DNA from: Deltaproteobacteria bacterium
Lineage (GTDB): Bacteria > Desulfobacterota > DSM-4660 > Desulfatiglandales > HGW-15
Reading direction: 5' to 3'
DNA length: 22,097 nt
Assembly (NCBI GenBank): GCA_019308525.1
Contig: JAFDIC010000020.1
Span: forward strand, 1 to 22,097
Shown here: positions 1 through 5,729 of the stretch, piece by piece
How positions within the stretch are numbered: position 1 is the stretch's first letter
How the letters are laid out: every line of letters starts with the position of its first letter
Position numbers and translations under genes: made by a program
Notes under the pieces: generated by a model
What the model was told of the DNA's origin: nothing
What the model saw: only the letters and a program-made list of their open reading frames with translations
Database searches by the model: none

Positions 1-674
1 TCGAATTCAAGACTGGTCACCACGTTGGGAGCCTTGCCGTAGAGGTAATTCTCCAGCCCGGATGGATCAAATGTCTGAAGCCCCGCGGTGAAGACCAGGG
101 CCCCTACGTTGAGGTTGATTTCATCCTCGGCGTCGTCGAATCTTATGGCGTTTGTGGGGCAGAATTTTTCACAAGCTCGGCACTTGCCTTTCCTGAAGAA
201 TATGCAGTGATCACGGTCAATGGCATATTTCAGGGGGACTGCCTGGGGATAGGGGACGTATATGGCCTTTCTCTTGGATAGGCCCACATCATACTCGCTA
301 TCCACCTTGGCAGGACATTTCTCAGCGCACGTTCCACAGCCGATACATTTTTCCATGTCAACAAAGCGAGGGGACCTCTTTATTGAAACCGTGAAATTCC
401 CTTGCTCCCCTCTGACGGACGTTACTTCCGATAGGGTAAGAAGCTCGATATTGAGATGCCGGCCGACCTCGACCAGTTTCGGGGAGATTATTCACATGGA
501 ACAATCGTTTGTAGGGAAGGTCTTGTCCAGCTGGGACATCACACCCCCGATTGCCGCCTCCTTCTCAACCAGGTAGACCAGGAAACCGGACTCAGCGAGG
601 TCCAGAGAGGCCTGGATGCCGGCAATACCGGCCCCCATCACCAGTACCGATCCATTTGTTGTGCGTTTAGGCAT
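1..674 (-). CDS. hdrA: HdrA-like FAD/iron-sulfur subunit, selenoprotein, 3' end outside window
   Basis: This is the N-terminal 224 codons of a heterodisulfide reductase subunit A-like protein, the FAD subunit that splits electron pairs between high- and low-potential partners (family knowledge). A GxGxxG dinucleotide-binding motif lies at residues 14-19, followed by the HdrA signature NDCSM at 56-60. The next codon is TGA (residue 61), where HdrA family members carry Cys. The frame then stays open to the window edge and continues with typical HdrA sequence ([17 protein letters not shown]). Two ferredoxin-like clusters follow: C110, C113, C116, C120-Pro and C157, C165, C168, C172-Pro. The TGA is therefore read as selenocysteine. 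The ATG at 674 has an AGGGA Shine-Dalgarno sequence five or so bases upstream. It is the first gene on its strand here; later genes of the operon would lie beyond the left edge. QmoA is a related alternative, but the NDCSM motif favours HdrA. Confidence 0.9.
463..482 (-). promoter_or_regulatory. Candidate bacterial SECIS stem-loop
   Basis: Reading the minus-strand mRNA, CCGA pairs with UCGG, then after a small internal loop CU pairs with AG, leaving an apical loop GGUCG. The two G residues and the U of the loop lie 18-20 nt after the UGA. Bacterial SECIS elements (for example fdhF) also have a GU-containing apical loop at about this distance, recognised by SelB. The stem is short and was folded by eye only. 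Confidence 0.68.
492..494 (-). other. In-frame UGA, probable selenocysteine codon (Sec61 of HdrA)
   Basis: The minus-strand reading shows TGA directly after the NDCSM motif, and the same frame continues without another stop down to base 3. The encoded downstream sequence is unmistakably HdrA. The family consensus has Cys at this place, and Cys to Sec replacement is the usual pattern in selenoproteins. A sequencing error or nonsense mutation is less likely because a suitable stem-loop follows. Confidence 0.88.
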
Positions 675-781
675 TTCGTCCCTGTCTCCCTATGAAAGAT
701 AGTTCCACCATTTATCATGAAACCAGACCCCCTGGGAAATCCCTGTCATGAAGCCAGCAGCTCTCCCGAGGAGCCAAATGT

Positions 782-809
782 CATCGTCCCCTGGAAAGAG
801 GGGACGATG
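782..809. promoter_or_regulatory. Perfect 11-bp hairpin in the hdrA leader
   Basis: The arms catcgtcccct and aggggacgatg are perfectly complementary around a 6-base loop. No T-run follows on the minus strand, so it is not a standard terminator there. On the plus strand only a weak T-containing stretch follows. It lies about 108 bp upstream of the hdrA ATG, within the predicted 5' leader. It could be an operator, an mRNA-stabilising hairpin or an attenuator. The rest of 675-909 shows no gene. Confidence 0.5.
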
Positions 810-909
810 GAACACAGTCCTTTTAACTTTGAGTCAAGCAAGGCAAGGAAAAATCAAAACCTATCAAAATGGAAATAATCGAAATTGTGCCTTGAAAACC
901 GTCTTGTGA

Positions 910-938
910 AATATTTAACATAACCGAGAAAAAGTCAA
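910..938 (-). promoter_or_regulatory. Candidate sigma70-like promoter for hdrA
   Basis: On the minus strand a TTGACT box (933-938) is separated by 17 bp from AATATT (910-915). The -35 box matches the consensus in five of six positions and the -10 in four. Transcription would start near 903, giving a leader of about 230 nt that includes the hairpin at 782-809. Confidence 0.4.
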
Positions 939-982
939 GGGAAAATATCCGTCAAGAATCAGTGATTCTGCCGATGCACCTA

Positions 983-1011
983 TTGATAATCCCTCAAAAA
1001 GAGAATAGAAT
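983..1011 (+). promoter_or_regulatory. Sigma70-like promoter for the small Cys-rich gene
   Basis: TTGATA (983-988), a 17-bp spacer and TAGAAT (1006-1011) each match the consensus in five of six positions. The expected start near 1018 is about 65 bp before the GTG start of the small gene at 1083. This promoter is divergent from the hdrA promoter, whose -35 box lies about 45 bp away. Confidence 0.55.
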
Positions 1012-1082
1012 ATTTTTTTCATAGCAATAGCAGATTCTTGAGAGATAGCGGGACAAACAAACAGGGGAGGGGAGAGCGGGCC

Positions 1083-1277
1083 GTGGCAAAGGATTGTTGC
1101 TGGAACTGTAAGTACTATGTTGCAAAGGGTGACAACGAACCGGCCCTTTTGAGGAGCGCCCTTTCCAATGTGTGCACTTACACGGCCAGGGAAGACGATG
1201 AAAGGCACTGGTCCAAGAGGGCTTATCCGACTCCACCCAATTATGTGTGTAGAAATTACAGGGAGCGGTTCTACTGA
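1083..1277 (+). CDS. Small Cys-rich protein, function unknown
   Basis: A 64-residue protein with a CCWNCKYY motif near its N-terminus and two further cysteines (SNVC and NYVC) near the middle and end. The spacing CxxC...C...C could bind zinc or an iron-sulfur cluster. Small subunits of some glycyl radical enzymes have a loosely similar CxxCxY(Y/F) start, but no such enzyme is nearby and I do not assign that function. I chose the GTG at 1083 because a purine-rich GGGGAGGGGAGAG stretch lies upstream of it; the frame stays open further upstream to a TTG at 1038 that has no such signal. It is divergent from hdrA and preceded by a good promoter. The palindromic element at 1286 begins 8 bp after the stop. 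Confidence 0.6.
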   Translation: MAKDCCWNCKYYVAKGDNEPALLRSALSNVCTYTAREDDERHWSKRAYPTPPNYVCRNYRERFY

Positions 1278-1285
1278 ACAACAAT

Positions 1286-1501
1286 GATGGCTTCGTAAAA
1301 AGTCCAATTCCTGCATTGCGCTTCATCTCGTTGTGATTGCAGCGTACGGTAAGTACGCCTCTCGCAGATACCGGTGCTGTTTAGCGGTGATCACACGAGA
1401 TTTGCGCGCTCCCGCTAAGCGGGATTTCGCAAGCTCAACTTGAATACTTACTTGAAGCTTTTTACTTTGCCATCTCAATTTTGACTTTTTACGAGATCGT
1501 C
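1286..1501 (+). repeat. Palindromic intergenic element, copy 1 (MITE/REP-like)
   Basis: This 216-bp non-coding unit is bounded by inverted ends: tcgtaaaaagtc (1293-1304) is the exact reverse complement of 1483-1494, with weaker pairing on both sides. It contains hairpins gcgtac-ggtaa-gtacgc (1342-1358) and cccgc-taa-gcggg (1411-1423). It shares long blocks with the element at 2386-2567, including an exact 17-mer (1353-1369) and 21 of 23 bases at 1420-1442. It encodes no transposase, so it would be non-autonomous or an RNA-level element. Confidence 0.8.
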
Positions 1502-1624
1502 AACAATGGAGTCGGAAGGGACCGTGGTGGCTTAGGACAAAAGGGGGATGCAGAAGGAGCCCTGACTCCAAGAGGGAGATAGCTGGCGAGGAAGTAAGGC
1601 TGAGAGTTTTCAGCGAGGTCGTAT

Positions 1625-1966
1625 ATGCCCATCTATGAATATGAATGCCTTGGGTGCGGGGGTCAATTTCAGGCCCTTGTCATGAAACAACAGGAAGAGA
1701 GGTCACTGAAATGTCCCGGATGTAGTGGCTCTAAGCTGAAGAAGCTTATTTCAAGGGCGGTTTACCATGTCTCCGAACAGGCGCGTCTCGAGGCCTTTGA
1801 CCCGAATGCGCCAAAAAGCGACACCTTTTACAAGGACACGAGGAACATAGGTCTGGCTGCCAAGAAAAGGGCTCAGCAGATGGGGGTCGACTTGGGAAGT
1901 GATTTCGAAAGCAAGCTGGAGAAGTTACGCACCGACCCGGGCAGTGTAATCAGGGACAGCGAGTAG
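1625..1966 (+). CDS. FmdB-family zinc ribbon protein
   Basis: This 113-residue protein starts with MPIYEYECLGCG and has a second CPGC knuckle near residue 32, the zinc-ribbon layout of the FmdB regulatory protein family (PF09723-type). The exact role of these proteins is unclear; the founder was linked to regulation of formamidase genes. The charged C-terminal tail (about residues 60-113) is longer than in minimal members and is probably helical. The ATG has an AGCGAGGT ribosome binding site. It follows the palindromic element and a 123-bp spacer in which I see no other feature. Confidence 0.85.
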   Translation: MPIYEYECLGCGGQFQALVMKQQEERSLKCPGCSGSKLKKLISRAVYHVSEQARLEAFDPNAPKSDTFYKDTRNIGLAAKKRAQQMGVDLGSDFESKLEKLRTDPGSVIRDSE

Positions 1967-2039
1967 CGTGAAAGGATCTACACGGAATTACAATTGACGG
2001 GAACTCCAGGGGACAAACCTTTAAGCAGGAAGCGCAGGC

Positions 2040-2387
2040 ATGGAGAAGGGTGAAGATAAGACATTAGAAGGCGACGTGGTTCTTATATACTACCAGGACA
2101 AGCCGGCCCTGTATGGGCGCGTGGAGGCTATTGAGCCGGATGTGAAGCGGGACTGGTACAGGGTTTCCCTCTTGCTCCTGACCATGCCGGCCCAACCGGT
2201 GACCTGGATCTTGAGAGAGGAATACATCAACGGCCACCCCTTTACTATGGGGGGGCAGGCCATGAGAATTGAAAAGGTGGGGAGATTGCATCCCACAGAT
2301 TTCCCAAGAGTTAAACACGGGAAAGACGGGAAAAGCGACTCTGGAGGGGGTTCAGGAAAGGTTATCCCCTTCAAAAAGCAATCCTGA
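2040..2387 (+). CDS. Conserved-looking hypothetical protein
   Basis: I do not recognise this 115-residue soluble protein. Residues 10-85 read like a small beta-rich domain (GDVVLIYYQDKPALYGRVEAI and a WYRVSLLLLTMPAQPVTWIL stretch), with a GRVEAI segment that suggests an SH3-like barrel. The C-terminal 30 residues are Gly, Ser and Lys rich and look disordered. An AGGAAG ribosome binding site precedes the ATG. It lies 73 bp after the FmdB-family gene on the same strand. The inverted end of the second palindromic element starts inside its stop codon, so the element may have replaced the original 3' flank. Confidence 0.7.
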   Translation: MEKGEDKTLEGDVVLIYYQDKPALYGRVEAIEPDVKRDWYRVSLLLLTMPAQPVTWILREEYINGHPFTMGGQAMRIEKVGRLHPTDFPRVKHGKDGKSDSGGGSGKVIPFKKQS

Positions 2388-2567
2388 TGCTTCCGTAAAA
2401 GCCCCATCTGCTGTGTTGCGCCGCATCTTCGGTCGCTGCGGCGTACTCTTATGTACGCCTCTCGCAGATGCCGCCGGTGTTAGGCGGTGATTCCCAAAGA
2501 TTTGCGCGCCCCCGATGGGCGGGATTTCGGAAGATCAACTTGCATCCGGGGTCTTTACGAAAGCATC
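2386..2567 (+). repeat. Palindromic intergenic element, copy 2
   Basis: This 182-bp relative of the element at 1286-1501 has ends gatgcttccgtaaaagcccc (2386-2405) and its imperfect complement (2548-2567), pairing at 17 of 20 positions. It keeps the internal hairpins: gcgtac/gtacgc around a loop different from copy 1, gccgcc/ggcggt, and gccc/gggc. It shares the exact 17-mer at 2453-2469 and the block 2520-2542 with copy 1, and lacks about 34 bp near the right end. The left end overlaps the stop codon of the preceding gene. From 2568 to 2715 I see no further gene, only a weak TATACT at 2636. Confidence 0.8.
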
Positions 2568-2715
2568 GGCCTTTTGATCTTCTTGCGGAATCACTGATGC
2601 TGAATTTCTTCGTGGCAATTACTTTCCGGATCGATTATACTTGCACGGTTATGCCGTGAAAACCTCTTTTGAATCGCCCTCGAGGGAGGAGGGAAATGGG
2701 CTGGAGGTACTTGGA

Positions 2716-2886
2716 TTGATATTTCTGTTGAGGGTGAGCCTTTCCATCGTGATTGCGTTCTTGTTGACGCGATTTTTTTTCGGCAGGACCCCGCCGACCA
2801 AGGTTTTTGCCCTCGCTGCGCTCATGTTGGGGTTGGCATATTTTTTCGAATATCTCAGAAGTAGAAAGATTGGAGGGAGAGAGTAA
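2716..2886 (+). CDS. Small two-helix membrane protein
   Basis: This small protein of about 56 residues has a hydrophobic helix at about residues 2-18 and a second at about 27-43, joined by an RFFFGRTPPTK loop and ended by a basic tail. The TTG start at 2716 is chosen because GGAGGT ends 7 bases before it; the frame is open upstream, so a GTG at 2659 or TTG at 2641 is possible. The stop codon ends one base before the ppdK ATG, so the two genes are probably cotranscribed and translationally linked. Function unknown; the link to ppdK may be positional only. Confidence 0.55.
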   Translation: MIFLLRVSLSIVIAFLLTRFFFGRTPPTKVFALAALMLGLAYFFEYLRSRKIGGRE

Positions 2887-2887
2887 T

Positions 2888-5689
2888 ATGAAGTCTACAA
2901 GAAAGAAGTACTTGTTTTCCTTTGAAGAAGGGGATGGTAAGAACAAGAAGCTCCTCGGTGGTAAGGGGGCCAATCTGTGCGAAATGACCCAAATCGGGCT
3001 CCCTGTCCCCCCGGGCTTTGTCATCTCGACCGAAGCATGCCTTGCGTACCTTTCTCAGAAGAAGAAAGGACTCCCCCCCGAGATAATGGCTGAGGTCAGG
3101 GAGGCCATGGCCGAGCTGGAGAAAAAAACGGGTAAGGGTTTCGGGGATCCTGAAAATCCCCTTCTCGTCTCCGTCAGGTCTGGTGCAGCCATTTCCATGC
3201 CGGGGATGATGGATACAATCCTGAATCTGGGGCTGCACAAAGATACGCTCAAGGGACTAATAAAGAAGACAAGAAACAAGCGGTTTGCCTACGACGCATA
3301 CAGGCGTTTCATTCAACTGTTCGGCACCGTGGCTTTGGGCATGAAGGACGAGGATTTCGACAGGATATTTGCCCGTGTGAAAGAAGAATACAAGGTAAAG
3401 GAAGATGTCGAGCTGGACGAGAAGGGCATGAAGGAGGTGTGCGATAAGTTCCTGAAGCTTGTTGAAGAAAAGACGAACCGGCCCTTTCCCGATGATCCCT
3501 ATGTCCAGTTGGAGATGGCCATAGAGGCGGTATTCAAGTCATGGATGGGAAAAAGGGCCGTGGACTATCGCCGGGAATTCAATATCACCCCCGATATGGC
3601 AAATGGAACGGCTGTAAATATATGTACTATGGTATTCGGGAACATGGGTAATGATTGCGCAACCGGCGTTGCCTTCACAAGGGACCCTGCTACGGGTGAA
3701 AACAGGCTCTTCGGGGAATACATGATAAATGCCCAGGGTGAAGACGTGGTTGCCGGCATAAGGACTCCAAAGCCTATCAGAGAATTGCGGAAAGATATGC
3801 CTCGCGTGTACAGGGAGCTTGAGAAACTGCGTCATACCCTTGAGAAGCACTACCGGGAGGTACAGGATTTCGAATTCACCATTGAAAAGGGAAAGCTCTA
3901 CTGCCTCCAGACCAGAAACGGCAAGATGAATGCGTCTGCATTTATCAAGACCTCGATAGACATGGTCAACGAGGGGTTGATTTCCGAGGAAAAAGCGATC
4001 TTGAGGATAGAACCTGACATGCTATCCCAGTTGCTTCATCCCAGGTTGGACCCGAACGCAAAAGTCGAAGTCCTCTCCAGGGGAATTCCGGCATCTCCGG
4101 GGGCCGCTTCGGGGATGATCGTTTTCAATGCGGACAGGGCCGAGACGAAGGCAAAGCTGGGAGAGAAAGTCATCCTGGTCAGGGAAGAGACTAAGCCGGA
4201 GGACATTCACGGGTTTTTCGCCTCCCAGGGTATCCTGACCAGCCGGGGAGGGAAGACCTCCCACGCTGCGGTGGTGGCGAGGAGCATGGGAAAACCGTGT
4301 GTATCTGGATGCGAGGATCTGGTGATAGACTATGCGGCCAAGGAGGCCCATGTCCGCGGTAAGGTCCTCAGAGAAGGCGATATGATCACTATTGACGGGA
4401 GCACCGGTAATGTTTACGAAGGCGAGGTGCCTACCCTCGAACCGGAGTTTGTCGATGATCTTCTAGTGCTGCTCGAGTGGGCCGATGACATGGGCAAGCT
4501 GAAGGTGAAGGCTAACGCGGACACCCCGGACACGGCGGAGAAGGCCAGAAAATACGGCGCGGTAGGTATCGGTTTGTGTAGAACTGAGAGGATGTTCAAC
4601 CAGCAGGACAGGTTGCCCATTGTGCAAGAGATGATCTTGGCGGAAAACTCGGAAGAAAGGCAGGCCGCCCTTGACAAGCTACTGCCCTTCCAAAAGCAGG
4701 ACTTCAAGGAAATCTTCAAAATAATGGACGGGTTGCCTGTGACCGTCAGGCTTCTGGATCCCCCGATCCATGAGTTCCTGCCCTCGGAAGAGGAACTGGT
4801 CCATGAGATCGATCACCTCAAGGAATTCAAGAAGACCCTGGAGGAGATGGCCGCATTACCCGATACCCTGAAGATGCTCGATCCGGAAGTCCACAGACGT
4901 TACGGTCACAATTTGGAATTGATCATAGAAGGTCTCGACGAGTTGAAGGACAAGGGAGTTGCCGAACGCCTGATTTCTGAGAAGGAGGCCATGTTGCAAA
5001 AGGTGAAGGCCCTGGCAGAGACCAATCCCATGTTGGGACACAGGGGTGTACGCCTCGGAATCACCTACCCGGAGATTTATTCCATGCAGATAAGGGCCAT
5101 ACTGGAGGCAGCCGCAGAGTCAATAAACGAGGGAGTAAACGTCATGCCCGAGATCATGGTCCCACAGGTGTGTACCTTGCAGGAATTGAAATGGGTGTAT
5201 CGCTATGTAACAGATATCCACAGGGACGTGGAGGAAAAATACCGCATAAACGTTCCTTACAAGTTCGGGACGATGATAGAGGTGGTAAGGGCCTGCATGA
5301 GGGCGGGACGGATTGCTGAACTGGCCGAATTCCTCTCCTTTGGGACCAACGACCTTACTCAAGCCACCTTCTCTTTTTCCAGGGAAGATGCGGAAAACAA
5401 GTTTTTGCCCCTGTATAACGAGCGGGGAATACTACAGCACAACCCCTTCGAGATCCTCGATATCAAGGGCGTGGGTAGGCTCATGATGATTACAGTGGAG
5501 TGGGCCAGGAAAACAAGGCCGGACATAGAAATAGGAATATGCGGGGAGCATGGCGGCGACCCGGATGCAATCCGGTTCTGCCACCATATTGACTTGACCT
5601 ATGTTTCCTGCTCTCCCCTAAGGGTCCCTATCGCCAGGCTGGCCGCCGCCCATGCAAAACTCAAAGAGGCAGAATACAGGCTGGTGTGA
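2888..5689 (+). CDS. ppdK: Pyruvate, phosphate dikinase
   Basis: This enzyme interconverts pyruvate, ATP and phosphate with phosphoenolpyruvate, AMP and diphosphate in the cytoplasm. The 933-residue protein has all three regions. The N-terminal ATP-grasp domain opens with LLGGKGANLCEM and includes the SVRSGAAISMPGMMDT loop. The central swivelling domain carries the phosphorylated histidine in GGKTSH (His459). The C-terminal PEP/pyruvate barrel has GIGLCRTERMF and ends with GICGEHGGDP (Cys885 the likely general acid) and SCSPLRVPIARLAAA. The start at 2888 fits the family N-terminus and has a GGAGGGAGAG ribosome binding site; the frame is open upstream only because it overlaps the small gene before it. 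In anaerobes it serves PEP synthesis or PPi-linked glycolysis. It converges on plsB with a 40-bp gap without an obvious terminator. Confidence 0.97.
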   Translation: MKSTRKKYLFSFEEGDGKNKKLLGGKGANLCEMTQIGLPVPPGFVISTEACLAYLSQKKKGLPPEIMAEVREAMAELEKKTGKGFGDPENPLLVSVRSGAAISMPGMMDTILNLGLHKDTLKGLIKKTRNKRFAYDAYRRFIQLFGTVALGMKDEDFDRIFARVKEEYKVKEDVELDEKGMKEVCDKFLKLVEEKTNRPFPDDPYVQLEMAIEAVFKSWMGKRAVDYRREFNITPDMANGTAVNICTMVFGNMGNDCATGVAFTRDPATGENRLFGEYMINAQGEDVVAGIRTPKPIRELRKDMPRVYRELEKLRHTLEKHYREVQDFEFTIEKGKLYCLQTRNGKMNASAFIKTSIDMVNEGLISEEKAILRIEPDMLSQLLHPRLDPNAKVEVLSRGIPASPGAASGMIVFNADRAETKAKLGEKVILVREETKPEDIHGFFASQGILTSRGGKTSHAAVVARSMGKPCVSGCEDLVIDYAAKEAHVRGKVLREGDMITIDGSTGNVYEGEVPTLEPEFVDDLLVLLEWADDMGKLKVKANADTPDTAEKARKYGAVGIGLCRTERMFNQQDRLPIVQEMILAENSEERQAALDKLLPFQKQDFKEIFKIMDGLPVTVRLLDPPIHEFLPSEEELVHEIDHLKEFKKTLEEMAALPDTLKMLDPEVHRRYGHNLELIIEGLDELKDKGVAERLISEKEAMLQKVKALAETNPMLGHRGVRLGITYPEIYSMQIRAILEAAAESINEGVNVMPEIMVPQVCTLQELKWVYRYVTDIHRDVEEKYRINVPYKFGTMIEVVRACMRAGRIAELAEFLSFGTNDLTQATFSFSREDAENKFLPLYNERGILQHNPFEILDIKGVGRLMMITVEWARKTRPDIEIGICGEHGGDPDAIRFCHHIDLTYVSCSPLRVPIARLAAAHAKLKEAEYRLV

Positions 5690-5729
5690 AGGGAGGGAAT
5701 CCGGTGGACGGAAGAGAACCGAGGCCTTT

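Noticed and set aside
492..674. Reading the hdrA fragment as a truncated pseudogene
   Set aside because: The frame continues intact for 163 codons beyond the TGA with conserved motifs, and the TGA sits at a Cys position followed by a SECIS-like loop. Recoding is the better explanation.
915..1316. Minus-strand open frame of 133 codons over the small Cys-rich gene
   Set aside because: It overlaps both predicted promoters and the palindromic element end and has no recognisable domain. The plus-strand frame has a promoter, a ribosome binding site and clustered cysteines.
2468..2659. Plus-strand open frame of 63 codons
   Set aside because: It lies largely within the palindromic element, where structure and not coding explains the sequence.
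5690..5729. Possible bidirectional terminator between ppdK and plsB
   Set aside because: The 40-bp gap has no clear stem with a T-run on either strand.
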